Assembly: GCF_013410115.1 (NCBI RefSeq)
Contig: NZ_JACCCV010000001.1
Location: forward strand, 2,790,001-2,854,000
Origin: Tunturiibacter gelidiferens
GTDB lineage: Bacteria; Acidobacteriota; Terriglobia; Terriglobales; Acidobacteriaceae
Length of the DNA: 64,000 bases
Direction: 5' to 3'
Below, one piece after another: positions 1 to 9,324 of the stretch. A program made the translations under genes and the position numbers. The notes under the pieces are model-generated. The model did no database searches. It was not told the origin of the DNA and saw nothing but the letters and a program-made list of their open reading frames with translations. Position 1 is the first letter of the stretch. Each line of letters starts with the position of its first letter.

Positions 1-127
1 TGTGGGCGATTTTGCGGAGGGTATTTCGAGGATCAAAAGGGTAACTAGGTAGAACCACGGTAGTTACTAGTTCATGTGATGCATGTAAAGCTGTAATTTC
101 ATTTTTATCTATAACTCATTGTTTTTA

Positions 128-757
128 TTAGGTTTGAAGGAATGGGTTAGAATCCTTTTCCACGCCGATCGTTGTTCTGGAGCCGTGGCCGGGAATGACA
201 GTGACGTCGTCGGGCAGGGTGAGGAGGCGGTCGTGGATCGAGGAGAGAAGCTTGCGGATGTCGCCGCCGGGAAGGTCGGTCCGGCCCACAGAGCCGGCGA
301 AGAGGGTGTCTCCGGCGAGGAGGAGGGTTTGGGCTGGAAGGTAGAGACAAACGCTGCCTTGGGTGTGGCCGGGTGTGTGGATGATGGAGCCGGCGAGACC
401 GGTGATGGCCATCAGCTTGCCGTCTTCGAGTGTGTCGTCGGGGGTTGGAACGGTTGGGGTTGGGATTCCTAGCCAGCCTGCCTGGATGTCCATCATTTTG
501 ACCAAGGGGAGGTCTTGCTGGTTGTAGAGGATGGGAGCGCCTGTTAGCTGCTTGAGGCGATGGGCTCCGGCGATGTGGTCGATGTGGGCGTGGGTGATGA
601 CGATCTTTTTGACGGTCAGGTTGTGGGTGGCTAAGACGGCTATGATTCGTGGGATGTCGTCGCCGGGGTCTACGACGATGGCCTCGTGAGAGGTTTCATC
701 TCCCAGGATGGAGCAGTTGCATTGCAGCGGGCCGACAGCGAGAATCTCGTGGATCAT
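128..757 (-). CDS. MBL-fold metallo-hydrolase (glyoxalase II-like)
   Basis: A 209-residue protein of the metallo-beta-lactamase fold, hydroxyacylglutathione-hydrolase-like branch. The metal-binding signature THAHIDHIAG (HxHxDH) lies at about residues 55-64, followed by HTPGHTQGS (third metal His), AGDTLF (bridging Asp) and IPGHG near the C-terminus. No signal peptide is seen, so it should be cytosolic. It probably hydrolyses a thioester or ester, but members of this small family are often unspecific and the substrate cannot be read from the sequence. The start ATG gives MIHEILAVGP, the usual beginning for the family, although no good Shine-Dalgarno is visible. It lies just downstream of secG on the same strand. 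Confidence 0.9.
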   Translation of the reverse strand: MIHEILAVGPLQCNCSILGDETSHEAIVVDPGDDIPRIIAVLATHNLTVKKIVITHAHIDHIAGAHRLKQLTGAPILYNQQDLPLVKMMDIQAGWLGIPTPTVPTPDDTLEDGKLMAITGLAGSIIHTPGHTQGSVCLYLPAQTLLLAGDTLFAGSVGRTDLPGGDIRKLLSSIHDRLLTLPDDVTVIPGHGSRTTIGVEKDSNPFLQT

Positions 758-840
758 GGGGGGTTTGAGCCTTCATGGGGAGTTTTTGGGAATGAAAAAT
801 GCGCAAGCCGAGGGCCTGCGCATCTCTGAAGATTTATGAG

Positions 841-1140
841 CTACTTCTTGGCGGGCGTCGTCTGGCTGGTGGGGTGAGCGGTGCCGGAGAGGACGGAGTG
901 GTCGCCACTGGCGCGCGAGAGCAGGATGGTAAGGCCAATAGAGGTGAGCATGAAGACGATCGCCGAGTAGGTGGTGAGCTTGGTGAGAAGGTTGGCTGCG
1001 CCGCGAGGACCGAAGGCGGTCTGCGATCCCTGGCCGCCGAAGGCTCCCGCGAGGTCGGCGGACTTGCCCTGCTGTAGGAGGACTACGCCAATGAGAAAGA
1101 GACAGACGATAACGTGAATGATGACGAGAAGAATAACCAT
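841..1140 (-). CDS. secG: Preprotein translocase subunit SecG
   Basis: A 99-residue protein with two hydrophobic segments (about residues 2-22 and 52-73) flanking the loop [20 protein letters not shown]. That loop carries the conserved Q-G/K-rich and GAFGG-type signature of SecG. SecG joins SecYE in the inner membrane and aids SecA-driven export. The Ser/Thr/Pro/Lys-rich tail after residue 75 is variable in the family. It lies upstream of the metallo-hydrolase gene on the same strand, with an 83-nt gap. Confidence 0.93.
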   Translation of the reverse strand: MVILLVIIHVIVCLFLIGVVLLQQGKSADLAGAFGGQGSQTAFGPRGAANLLTKLTTYSAIVFMLTSIGLTILLSRASGDHSVLSGTAHPTSQTTPAKK

Positions 1141-1657
1141 CGGAGCTGCTTGCTACCTCTTGAGGCCCGGAGAGTTGATGTCCGGAGAATGTTCGGGATC
1201 GGTGCGGAGCAGGAGATGAGCCCCGCGCGCCTTGCGGCGTCGCACCTAAACCTAAGACCTAGTGTATCACCGGGTATTGAGGAAAGCCCAGCTGGCGCTG
1301 GCCTTGGGGCGCTGGCTTTTTAACGGATTTTGTGTGCGTCCTGACCTATAAGACGGCGGCTTCTGGCGGAAATGGGTTGATACGGGGGTGGTGTTCTGAA
1401 TCGAAAGTTCACAACAGACTGAATGGGGTCGGTGGCAGCAGAATCTTGCCGGACGATAAGGAACAGGCAACGGCATGAAGAAGTGGGTCGGAAAGGGACG
1501 AGCGGTTTGGGCAGGATGGAGTTCATCGGGGATCCTTCCCCTTCGACAGGCTCAGGGTCAGGATGACAGCAAGGGCGTGATGCGGGCTTGAGTCAGGTCG
1601 TCGGGGTCTTCTCCTTTGAGAAGATCAGGGCAGGTGACAGCAGGGGCATGATACGGA
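1141..1657. other. Gene-poor stretch between secG and LuxR regulator
   Basis: No convincing coding sequence is seen in these 517 bases. The stretch holds a terminator-like hairpin (about 1283-1321) and a degenerate two-copy repeat with a CTTCGACAGGCTCAGGG core (from about 1534). The second copy runs into the 3' end of the regulator gene. Confidence 0.6.
1283..1321 (+). terminator. Terminator-like hairpin
   Basis: AAAGCC(C)AGC at 1283-1292 can pair with GCTGGCTTT at 1311-1319, with one bulged C, and runs into T5 on the plus strand. The neighbouring genes are on the minus strand, so it could act as the end of the LuxR-regulator transcript read from the other side. The loop is long and GC-rich, so the call is weak. 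Confidence 0.35.
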
Positions 1658-1665
1658 CTAGGCGG
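1534..1665. repeat. Degenerate tandem pair, CTTCGACAGGCTCAGGG type
   Basis: Copy 1 starts near 1534 with the core CCCCTTCGACAGGCTCAGG, then GATGACAGCAAGGGCGTGAT. Copy 2 starts near 1608 with a diverged core, then GTGACAGCAGGGGCATGAT. The CTTCGACAGGCTCAGGG core resembles REP-like intergenic repeats seen in many bacterial genomes. Copy 2 overlaps the last codons of the regulator gene, so the repeat probably altered that protein's C-terminus. Confidence 0.5.
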
Positions 1666-2413
1666 TTTTGATGATTGCGATTTTGTTGGAGGCTGGGGGG
1701 TGGGTGGGTCGATGTTGTATCGGATGCGTGTCGCGAGGGGTGAGTGCATACAAGACCGCCTCCATGCGATTGGAGACGCCCAGCTTGTCGTAGATGCGAA
1801 AAAGGTGATTCTTTATGGTGTGTTCGCTGAGCTTCAGCACGGTAGCCAACTCGGAGTTGCTGAGGCCGTCGGATAGAAGATGCAGGACCTGTTGCTCACG
1901 GGTGGTGAGCAGCGGCTTGCCGTGGCGGTCTATGACATTGGTAGATCTGGGATGAGAGAGGGAAGACACGAGGTGGGCGAGCAGCTCGTTTTTTGCCCAT
2001 ATCTGCCCTTGGTGGACGCATCGGATGCACTTGCAGAGGAGTTCGAAGCGCAGATCGGCGCTGCCAAAGATTCCTTTTGCTCCGGCACGGAATAAGGAGA
2101 TGACTTCGGCGTAGTCGGGATCCTGCGTGAGAACGACTACGCGTGCACTTTTGTAAAAATCGGGGAGGGATTGAAGAATGGAGACGGCTCCTGGCGTGTT
2201 GTCCATTCTTGAGGAGCCGATGAGGATGACGTCGGCTGGGATGGGCCTGGTCGCACTGAGGAGATGCTGGACGTCATTAATCGGGGTAACGATCTCGATA
2301 TCGCGAACCGCTTCAAAGGCACCCTGCAAAAGCTCGCAAAGCATTACGGGCAGGTTCGCCACAATGACTTTAATGACATCAGGGGAGGTATTGCTTTCAG
2401 TAACTCGCTTCAT
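1658..2413 (-). CDS. LuxR-family regulator with degenerate receiver domain
   Basis: A 251-residue protein with an N-terminal CheY-like fold and a C-terminal LuxR (GerE) helix-turn-helix. The HTH region reads LTTREQQVLHLLSDGLSNSE and continues with the AT-VLKLSEHTIKNHL helices, a clear NarL/FixJ signature. The receiver is unusual: the acidic pair after strand 1 is replaced (VIVANLP), the phospho-acceptor Asp after strand 3 is Gly (VILIGSSRMD), and the usual Lys after strand 5 is missing (AKGIFGS). It may therefore work without phosphorylation. The ATG at 2413 is preferred over the GTG at 2428 because GGAGAG lies 5 nt upstream of it. The gene sits beside exopolysaccharide genes, which it might control (inference). 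Its last residues overlap a repeat element. Confidence 0.85.
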   Translation of the reverse strand: MKRVTESNTSPDVIKVIVANLPVMLCELLQGAFEAVRDIEIVTPINDVQHLLSATRPIPADVILIGSSRMDNTPGAVSILQSLPDFYKSARVVVLTQDPDYAEVISLFRAGAKGIFGSADLRFELLCKCIRCVHQGQIWAKNELLAHLVSSLSHPRSTNVIDRHGKPLLTTREQQVLHLLSDGLSNSELATVLKLSEHTIKNHLFRIYDKLGVSNRMEAVLYALTPRDTHPIQHRPTHPPASNKIAIIKTA

Positions 2414-2670
2414 GAGTCTCTCCAGCACGAGGTTGGTCGCTCAATTGAGAATATCTTCTCACTATCAGAGATGATCTCCAAACGAAAAAGTTACATGATT
2501 CGCTACATTCAATTTTGAGGTAAGTGCTCATCAAGCGTTGCTTACGGCAACTCAATTACTCGGAAAATTAACATTGGAATCGTTGGAGTCTACTGCTGTC
2601 GCAAATCTAAGTTCTTTGTTTTGCGCAGAGACCTATTTACTAAATTTGCTATGAGAAGAACCTCTCATTC

Positions 2671-3630
2671 TTACGAGTTTTGAACCAATCCAGTTTCCGC
2701 GTGCGCCTGAAAGTAGGCTAACGACATCTCGAGTCCTTGACGCAGCTGAATCTTGGGGGTCCATCCGAGGAGACGGGTCGCTTTGCTGATGTCTGGCCTG
2801 CGACGGGTGGGATCGTCCTGGGGAAGCGGCTTGAAGACGACTTTTTTGTCCGATCCGATGAGCTTGAGAATCTCTTCGGCACAGCTCAGAATGGTCCACT
2901 CCTCCGGATTGCCTATGTTGACGGGAAGATGCTCGTCCGAGTCGGCGAGTGCGAGGATGCCGGCAATCAGATCAGAGACGTAGCAGAAGCTTCGTGTCTG
3001 CATACCGTCGCCGTAGATGGTGAGCGGCTCGCCGCGAAGGGCCTGCGACATGAGGTTGGAGATGACTCGGCCATCGTTGATCTGTAACCTTGGTCCGTAC
3101 GTGTTGAAGATTCGCACCAGGTGGGTGTTGACTCGATCATAGCGGTGGTAGGCCATGACCGCGGCTTCCGAAAATCGCTTGGCTTCGTCGTAGACGGAAC
3201 GCGGTCCGATTGGATTGACATGTCCCCAGTACGTTTCCGTCTGGGGATGAACCTCGGGGTCTCCGTAACACTCGGAGGTAGAGGCGTGGAGGTATCCAGC
3301 GTGATACTTCTTTGCGATTTCGAGTGTGTTAATGGTTCCGGCAGACCCCACGAGCAGGGTTTCTACGCCGAGCCGGGCATAGTCTACAGGGCTTGCGGGT
3401 GAAGCAAAGTTAAAGACGAAGTCGACTTTACCAGGGTCGAAGGGCTGGCATATGTCGAGGCGATCAAAGTCGAAGCGGGGCTCATTGCGTAGATGAGCCA
3501 GGTTTGCTTCATTGCCTGTGCTGAGGTTGTCAACGCCGATCACACTGTTTCCGGCGTCCAGCAGGGAATCGCACAAGTGCGAACCGAGAAAGCCTGCCGC
3601 TCCTGTTACAAGAATTCTTTTGGCGTTCAT
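2671..3630 (-). CDS. NAD-dependent epimerase / UDP-glucuronate decarboxylase (UDP-xylose synthase type)
   Basis: A 319-residue extended short-chain dehydrogenase. The N-terminal Rossmann motif [10 protein letters not shown] binds NAD, [10 protein letters not shown] carries the catalytic Ser/Thr, and the YDEAKR pentapeptide carries catalytic Tyr and Lys. YVSDLIAGI and the [13 protein letters not shown] stretch are typical of UDP-glucuronate decarboxylases, as are length and the RRRPDISKA segment. It would convert UDP-glucuronate to UDP-xylose, which fits the adjacent UDP-glucose dehydrogenase that makes UDP-glucuronate. The start ATG has GGGAGAT immediately upstream. A related UDP-glucose or UDP-glucuronate 4-epimerase is the main alternative. 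Confidence 0.88.
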   Translation of the reverse strand: MNAKRILVTGAAGFLGSHLCDSLLDAGNSVIGVDNLSTGNEANLAHLRNEPRFDFDRLDICQPFDPGKVDFVFNFASPASPVDYARLGVETLLVGSAGTINTLEIAKKYHAGYLHASTSECYGDPEVHPQTETYWGHVNPIGPRSVYDEAKRFSEAAVMAYHRYDRVNTHLVRIFNTYGPRLQINDGRVISNLMSQALRGEPLTIYGDGMQTRSFCYVSDLIAGILALADSDEHLPVNIGNPEEWTILSCAEEILKLIGSDKKVVFKPLPQDDPTRRRPDISKATRLLGWTPKIQLRQGLEMSLAYFQAHAETGLVQNS

Positions 3631-3733
3631 ATCTCCCTCGGATGCGAGATTCAGTCGGGCTTATCTTAGGGAAACCCAACCGGCTCGCGCAAAATGTTCA
3701 GTGGATCGAAGAAACGACTTGAGCAGGGGTCGA

Positions 3734-5152
3734 CTATCGAGAGCGAGATGCGACGGTTGCGAGCTCCTGCGTGTGATGTCGGGTAGGTCTACCTACACTG
3801 AAATAAGTAATCTCATTTTCTAACATCAGTTCGGGATCATATAGATTGCGGCCATCCAGGATGATCGGAAAACGCATTGCTGCGCTGAGACGCTGAAGAT
3901 CGAGACGTGCAAACTCCGCCCAATCTGTGAGGATCAAAAGAGCATCGACATCGTTGGAAGCGTCGTAGGGGTCAGACGCGTATTGAATCTCGGGACTTGG
4001 GGGCAGTATCTGCTCAGCACGCGGCATTGCGGCGGGATCGAAGGCGCGGATGGAGCATCCTTCCTCGATCAACATTCGGACTAACTCGATAGCGGGAGAG
4101 TCGCGTATATCGTCGGTTCCGCCCTTGAAGGCAAGACCGAGGACGCCAAGTTTTTTGCCACGGAGCGTCCAAAGCGCTGAGCGAACTTTGTTGAGGAATC
4201 GCCGCTTCTGGTCTGCATTAATGTTTTCGACTTCGGTGAGGAGAGCAAAATTGACTCCGAGTTGCTCGGCGACGGAGCGGAAGGCGGCTACGTCTTTCGG
4301 AAAGCAGGATCCACCGTACCCGATGCCGGGCCGCAGGAATCTTGGACCGATGCGACTATCGAGCCCCATGCCCTGGGCAACCTGTTCGACGTCGGCGTCT
4401 GCGGCCTCGCAAAGATTGGAGACTGCGTTGATGAAGGAGATTTTGAGAGCGAGGAAGGCGTTTGAGGCGTGCTTGATGATCTCGGCGCTTTTGGTGGAGG
4501 TACGTAGCAGAGGCGGTGGCGTGTCGTGATTGCAGGCACCGTCGATCGCTCCTGCCTTTGCGTAGTACCTGCCTGTGGTCAGGGGTTCGTAGATCCTGGA
4601 CATGATGTCGGCGGCACGGTCACTATCAGTTCCTACGACGATTCGATCGGGATGGAGGAAATCTGAGACGGCCGTTCCTTCGCGTAAAAACTCGGGGTTC
4701 GAGACGACGTCAAACATCTCTCGCGAGACGCCGTTGCGTTCCATCACCCTGCGAATCCACTCATTCGTATAGACGGGAACTGTGCTTTTTTCCGCTATCA
4801 CCTTATAAGTTGTGATCGAGCGCGCTATTTCACTGGCGACGGCCTCGACGTAGGACAGGTCCGCATCTCCTGTTTCGCTCTGGGGTGTTCCTACCGCGAT
4901 GAAGATTGCTTGTGCTTCACGTGTGGCAGCAGACAGGTCGGTGGTGAAACGTACCCTGGCATTGCGATATCGCTGGAGAAGTTCAGGCAGGTGCTTCTCG
5001 TGAATTAGACTCTCTCCGTCTTGCAATGCGGACACTTTTTGCTGGTCATTATCCACGCAAACCACGCTGTGACCCATTTCGGCAAAACAAACAGCAGCTA
5101 CTAATCCGACGTAGCCGGAACCGACGACTGCAATGTGAATCGAATCACTCAT
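3734..5152 (-). CDS. ugd: UDP-glucose 6-dehydrogenase
   Basis: A 472-residue protein. The N-terminal NAD site GSGYVGLVAAVCFAEMGH, the conserved EKSTVPV, and the catalytic-Cys motif GYGGSCFPKDV at about residues 275-285 define UDP-glucose/GDP-mannose dehydrogenases. The C-terminal UDP-binding part contains LGLAFKGGTDDIRDSPA. It oxidises UDP-glucose to UDP-glucuronate in the cytosol, feeding the neighbouring decarboxylase for polysaccharide synthesis. An insertion around residues 200-215 (Asp/Pro-rich) is longer than in many homologues. Its start has GGGAGACCCT upstream, and it lies 103 nt upstream of the epimerase gene on the same strand, so the two are probably co-transcribed. Confidence 0.93.
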   Translation of the reverse strand: MSDSIHIAVVGSGYVGLVAAVCFAEMGHSVVCVDNDQQKVSALQDGESLIHEKHLPELLQRYRNARVRFTTDLSAATREAQAIFIAVGTPQSETGDADLSYVEAVASEIARSITTYKVIAEKSTVPVYTNEWIRRVMERNGVSREMFDVVSNPEFLREGTAVSDFLHPDRIVVGTDSDRAADIMSRIYEPLTTGRYYAKAGAIDGACNHDTPPPLLRTSTKSAEIIKHASNAFLALKISFINAVSNLCEAADADVEQVAQGMGLDSRIGPRFLRPGIGYGGSCFPKDVAAFRSVAEQLGVNFALLTEVENINADQKRRFLNKVRSALWTLRGKKLGVLGLAFKGGTDDIRDSPAIELVRMLIEEGCSIRAFDPAAMPRAEQILPPSPEIQYASDPYDASNDVDALLILTDWAEFARLDLQRLSAAMRFPIILDGRNLYDPELMLENEITYFSVGRPTRHHTQELATVASRSR

Positions 5153-5421
5153 AGGGTCTCCCAGGATCTATTTTTTATGCGCAAAATCGAGCTTGGCGAT
5201 GCTGCTCGCCTCTATTCTTTTTCTGTGTATGAACTTGGTCCGTACAGGCTTCTGCCATGTGTAGGACGATGGAAAACGTGGAGGAGTTGGCTGGATCACT
5301 GAGATATCTTAGATATCGGGAAGGGCTTCGCGTTGTGTCCTCGGAATCGTGGTACGACGACCACGGCAGGTCGAGATTCGGGGTGAGGAGGGGGATGGCA
5401 CCTGCAGGAGCCATTTTCATT

Positions 5422-5445
5422 GTTGAGTCTATCGTTGAGTCTATC
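5422..5445. repeat. Tandem 12-mer duplication
   Basis: GTTGAGTCTATC occurs twice back to back, within the divergent promoter region between ugd and the glycosylphosphotransferase gene. It may be a paired regulator site or a chance slippage duplication. Confidence 0.6.
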
Positions 5446-5585
5446 CATGAGCCCTCCAGCACGGATGTTTGTCGCCGAATGAGAATTTTTCTCATGTTTG
5501 ATATCGCTCTGCTGCAGAAAAACCGTCAAGTCTCCTTATACCGCAGGTTGCAGTGTGGACGCTATTTTTATTTTGTATTCGGTAC

Positions 5586-5601
5586 CTTGTTCACGAACAA
5601 G
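5586..5601. promoter_or_regulatory. Perfect palindrome, candidate operator
   Basis: CTTGTTC and GAACAAG form perfect 7-nt inverted arms around AC, following an AT-rich run. The site is about 250 nt upstream of the glycosylphosphotransferase start. The symmetry suggests a dimeric regulator, but none can be assigned. Confidence 0.35.
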
Positions 5602-5853
5602 TTGAGGGACCCAACGTCGGGTATTCGACGAATGTCTGACTGTCGAGCGAGATGACGACACTCCGGTTAACGGTGAGAATTTACAGTTTTGCAATCGTAT
5701 CCTCTCGCGTGAGAAATACTTCTCGGGTATTTTTCATCATTGCTTGCAGGTGTCGAGACAGGTTACTCTGGGGCCTAGCACATTCGGGCTCAACTTGCTG
5801 CTCACCAGTTCCACCAACTTTGCGAGAAGGCACTCTCAGAAGGGGCTTCCCCA

Positions 5854-7305
5854 ATGACACCTTCCAACAGAACAACCATTTTAAAGCTTGCTCCAATCGG
5901 CGATATCGGGCTGTTGTTCTGCTGTCTCGGCCTCTCTTATGTCACAGCGGTTCACCAGCGAGTATTTGATGTCTTCAATTCGTTGGAGACCCACTATCCC
6001 ATTCAGGTTTTTGTGGCGACGCTCGCGCTGGCCGGAGGATGGCATGTGGCACTCCGGTCCAATGGGTTTTATCGTTCACGTCGATTGAACGGCTCTCTTC
6101 GAGAAATACTGGATGTCTGCACAGCCAGTTCGCTCTGCGCGTTGTTGAGTTGCGTCTGGCTATGGCTGATCGGCTCGCGCTCCATACGCAGCTCGGTAGA
6201 TATGGCCGTTGTCGCAGCTCTCTTCGGCATTATGAGCTTCGCGGCATTTCTTACAACGCGTCTCGTCGCTCGAGCGACGATGCAGGCGTTTCGGGCCCGG
6301 GGACACAATCGCCGACATGTCCTGATCGTGGGCACCAATCGCCGAGCCAACAGCTTTGTCCTAGAGTTGGCCAGCCACCCTGAATGGGGATACTGCGTAC
6401 AGGGTTTTGTGGATGATCAATGGTGGAGTAAGCAAACGGCTGACTCCCAACTGGGAGCTTTAGTTGGTGGCCTGGATTCCGTTCCCGAACTACTGAGAAC
6501 GCTGCCGGTGGATGAGGTAATTGTCGCTCTGCCTCTGGCGTCGTTCTACCAGCAGATTGCGAGCATCATCTCCTCATGTCGCGATCACGGGATCGCTGTC
6601 CGCTTTCTTGGTACTTTTTTCGATCAGGACGAGTCCAAGCGAACCGCTTTTTTGCGCGGAACCATTGGCACCATTACTCTGCATGATGAATCCTGGAATG
6701 CGTGGGCGTTCATGATCAAACGTGCGACCGATGTCATAGTCTCCATGCTGTTGCTTGTGGGGCTGGCTCCGCTTTTCCTGCTGATCGCGTTGTTGATCAA
6801 GCTGACATCTTCCGGCCCGGTCTTCTTCAGGCAGGTCAGGATGGGATACGGCAAGCGGCCTTTTGAGATTTTGAAGTTTCGCACGATGGTTCAGGATGCG
6901 GAGCGTCTTATGTCGCAGGTCGAACATCTGAACGAAACCCAGGGGCCAACGTTCAAGTTGAAGAATGATCCGCGGATTACTCCGGCGGGAAGGTTTCTTC
7001 GTAAGACGAGTCTGGACGAGATCCCGCAGTTACTGAATGTGCTGGTCGGAGATATGAGCCTTGTGGGGCCGCGGCCGCTTCCGCTTCGCGACTACGAGGG
7101 ATTTTCGCAGGACTGGCACAGACGACGATTCAGCGTCAAGCCTGGAATTACTTGCTTGTGGCAGATTATGGGTCGGAGTTCGATTGGATTCGATGAATGG
7201 ATGGCTTTGGATATGCGATACATCGATCAGTGGTCGGTGTGGCTTGATATCAAAATTCTTTTTCAAACGATCCCTGCGGTGTTCCGCGGATCTGGCGCTG
7301 TCTAG
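5854..7305 (+). CDS. Undecaprenyl-phosphate sugar phosphotransferase (WcaJ/EpsB type)
   Basis: A 483-residue polyprenyl glycosylphosphotransferase. The N-terminal half has about four membrane helices and a CoA-binding-like Rossmann region ([14 protein letters not shown] at about residue 152). The C-terminal bacterial sugar transferase domain begins after the helix [20 protein letters not shown] and carries the motifs [30 protein letters not shown] and KPGITCLWQ. It transfers a sugar-1-phosphate, usually glucose-1-phosphate, to undecaprenyl phosphate at the inner membrane, the first step of exopolysaccharide assembly. The ATG has GAAGGGG at good distance. It is divergent from ugd and the decarboxylase, and sits far from the export genes at 34.9-41.5 kb that would complete the pathway. 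Confidence 0.92.
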   Translation: MTPSNRTTILKLAPIGDIGLLFCCLGLSYVTAVHQRVFDVFNSLETHYPIQVFVATLALAGGWHVALRSNGFYRSRRLNGSLREILDVCTASSLCALLSCVWLWLIGSRSIRSSVDMAVVAALFGIMSFAAFLTTRLVARATMQAFRARGHNRRHVLIVGTNRRANSFVLELASHPEWGYCVQGFVDDQWWSKQTADSQLGALVGGLDSVPELLRTLPVDEVIVALPLASFYQQIASIISSCRDHGIAVRFLGTFFDQDESKRTAFLRGTIGTITLHDESWNAWAFMIKRATDVIVSMLLLVGLAPLFLLIALLIKLTSSGPVFFRQVRMGYGKRPFEILKFRTMVQDAERLMSQVEHLNETQGPTFKLKNDPRITPAGRFLRKTSLDEIPQLLNVLVGDMSLVGPRPLPLRDYEGFSQDWHRRRFSVKPGITCLWQIMGRSSIGFDEWMALDMRYIDQWSVWLDIKILFQTIPAVFRGSGAV

Positions 7306-7623
7306 AGATTGATCATCTGCGAGATCGAGTGAAAAGGTCGCAATAACAGGTGGCAGCACCGGCTGAATCGAGAACACCCAACTTGCACCGAGCGATCAAA
7401 CGCTCACATCGAGTGCGGATGGAAGGGTGGCACAGTATTTACTCGGCAGCACATAGGACCGTACTAATCACAAAGGAGCGTTCGTCGTTTTCCTTTGCAG
7501 ACACAAAGCCAGTGTGTATGGAATCATAATGCACAATTGGACAAGGGTCGCGGTCCGACAGATCGTGAGAACGAAACGGATCATGGGATAACGAATTTTT
7601 TCTTCGCCTATGCTGTAGCGCGA
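7306..7623. other. Intergenic region, nothing recognised
   Basis: This gap lies between two convergent genes. No credible open frame, clear terminator or repeat was seen in it. Confidence 0.5.
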
Positions 7624-9252
7624 TCAATTGTGCGGCGGCAGACTATCAGCATCTTCCACGATCTCCAGCCGGCCATCCGGTGCAAGGGTAAGCGTGGGTG
7701 AGTACTGGCCGAGCAGAGTGCGCCGCCACCACTCGCCCGTGCTACGCTTCTGTTCTATTGACGTAAACCAATACTGCCACAGGACAGTGCGCACAAAGCG
7801 CGGTGCACCCTGTGGAAACGGATTGCCGGCAAACAGTCCCAGCACATCGCTGTCCCCCTCGAGCAAGCGTTCCTGTGTTAGAGGAACAAAAGAGTTCTGC
7901 TTCCAATTTCCCAATGATGCGAACCAAAGGTTCCAGTCAAAGCGTGGCTGGTACGGCGCGTAGATGCGCGGGCGCTCAGCCAAAGCCTGTGGCTTGTATT
8001 GGAAGGCATACGGCTTCCAGTGAACACCATTCTCCGAACCCTGAAACTCGATCTCGTACCGGCCGTGCGTCATCACGGCGAACAGTCCATATTGGTTTGC
8101 AATGCGAAACGGCTCCAGAATCGCTACGGGGCTTTGTGGGAGCGGATTGCGCGGAGCAACCATAGCAATAAGTTCGACTGTCGTGACATAGCCGACCAGC
8201 AGCAGGCAAGGGGTCGCAATAACGAGCTTGAGATAGCGCAGGGCTGAGAGTCGCGCTGGCAATGGCACAAAACCCTGTTCCTCCTTTGCCTCATCCAGGC
8301 TCTGCGGATGCCAACGGCGAGCCACCAGGCGCAGCAGTTCGAAGTCAGACAGCAGAAGAAATCCAAGTGAAAGCACGATGTAATTTAAGAAGGCATAGTT
8401 GCCGGTGAGAATAACGCCAACCTGCCAGGGCGTCACAATGAAGAAGCAGATCAGCCGTGCGCGTCGCCCCGCAAACAGCAGAAATACCACTACAAACTCC
8501 ATCACCAGAGTGCCGTCTGTGGTGGCAATCTGAAACCAGCGCGGCGCGTGTCCCAGGTACCATCCTACCCAGGAGGGTAGCGGGCTGTTCTGATAGTACT
8601 CGTACATGGCTGTGCCGTTGTGCCACCCCGGGTCACCGGAGAGCCACTTCGCCAGGCCTGACTCGAAGTAGATGCGGAACCATTCCCATTGCAGCAGCCA
8701 CAAGCTCAGCCGTGAGGTAGGTCGTTCGGCTCCCCAACCGGGGAACAGACCAGGAGGAGCAAAAAAGAGCGAGAGAAAACCCGCTTCCAGCAGCATGCCA
8801 TCGGACTGATAAGCCGAGAAATCCTGCGCAGCGACCACAAAACTCAAGAAACACCAAAAACAGACAAACAGGTTCAGTCGCGGCCAGAGGTTGAGGAGCG
8901 CAAGAACAGACGCTACAAGACCAAGCCACATCAGAGCGATCAGCAGATGTGACTCTGGAGCCAGCCAAAGCAGGGTAGGCGCAAACCAGAATCTGCGCGC
9001 CCCGGTCATCTCAGCGATCTGTTTCAGATAAGATCCGGCAGGAAGAATACCGTTCGGCCCAACCAACCCTTTCACTTGAAAAAGTAGTGCGAAAAACGCT
9101 GAGAAATAGATGCCGGCGATCGCGCGGATAAACAGCCACCGGGCTACAAGCATGTCTCGCGGGCCACACATCGGATCCAGCACCCAGCGCAGCGAATGGC
9201 CTGCGCGTCCCGAAAGCCGCCGGGTATCGAGCTCCACCATGGATTCAAACAT
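7624..9252 (-). CDS. Lipase maturation factor family protein
   Basis: A polytopic membrane protein of about 542 residues with many hydrophobic segments in its first two thirds. The soluble C-terminal part carries the hallmarks of the LMF family: YEIEFQGSENGVHWKPYAF, PYQPRFDWNLWFASLG and RFVRTVLWQYWFT. GPNGILPAGSYL near the N-terminus is also typical. In animals LMF1 helps fold secreted lipases in the endoplasmic reticulum; the role of bacterial homologues is unclear, so only the family is claimed. The ATG at 9252 is chosen over the GTG at 9288; the Shine-Dalgarno is weak at both. It is divergent from the HxlR-type gene. Confidence 0.85.
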   Translation of the reverse strand: MFESMVELDTRRLSGRAGHSLRWVLDPMCGPRDMLVARWLFIRAIAGIYFSAFFALLFQVKGLVGPNGILPAGSYLKQIAEMTGARRFWFAPTLLWLAPESHLLIALMWLGLVASVLALLNLWPRLNLFVCFWCFLSFVVAAQDFSAYQSDGMLLEAGFLSLFFAPPGLFPGWGAERPTSRLSLWLLQWEWFRIYFESGLAKWLSGDPGWHNGTAMYEYYQNSPLPSWVGWYLGHAPRWFQIATTDGTLVMEFVVVFLLFAGRRARLICFFIVTPWQVGVILTGNYAFLNYIVLSLGFLLLSDFELLRLVARRWHPQSLDEAKEEQGFVPLPARLSALRYLKLVIATPCLLLVGYVTTVELIAMVAPRNPLPQSPVAILEPFRIANQYGLFAVMTHGRYEIEFQGSENGVHWKPYAFQYKPQALAERPRIYAPYQPRFDWNLWFASLGNWKQNSFVPLTQERLLEGDSDVLGLFAGNPFPQGAPRFVRTVLWQYWFTSIEQKRSTGEWWRRTLLGQYSPTLTLAPDGRLEIVEDADSLPPHN

Positions 9253-9324
9253 AACCCAGTTGGGAGCGGGCCAGCGCCTAGCGCTCACACAGAGACTGAT
9301 AAGTCCACTATTGAAATCGGAAAG

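Larger units (their letters stand above)
5153..5853. other. Long divergent intergenic region of polysaccharide genes
   Basis: These 701 bases separate the minus-strand ugd operon from the plus-strand glycosylphosphotransferase gene. Short open frames here lack family resemblance and ribosome sites. The stretch contains a perfect tandem 12-mer (5422-5445) and a palindrome CTTGTTCACGAACAAG (5586-5601), both plausible regulator sites for the two divergent transcripts. Confidence 0.6.

Noticed and set aside
41..67. GTAACTA / TAGTTAC inverted repeat at the window start
   Set aside because: Seven-base arms with a 13-nt spacer and no T tract; too weak to call a terminator or operator.
5257..5655. 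132-codon frame in the ugd / glycosylphosphotransferase intergenic region
   Set aside because: It overlaps the repeat and palindrome, with no family resemblance or Shine-Dalgarno.
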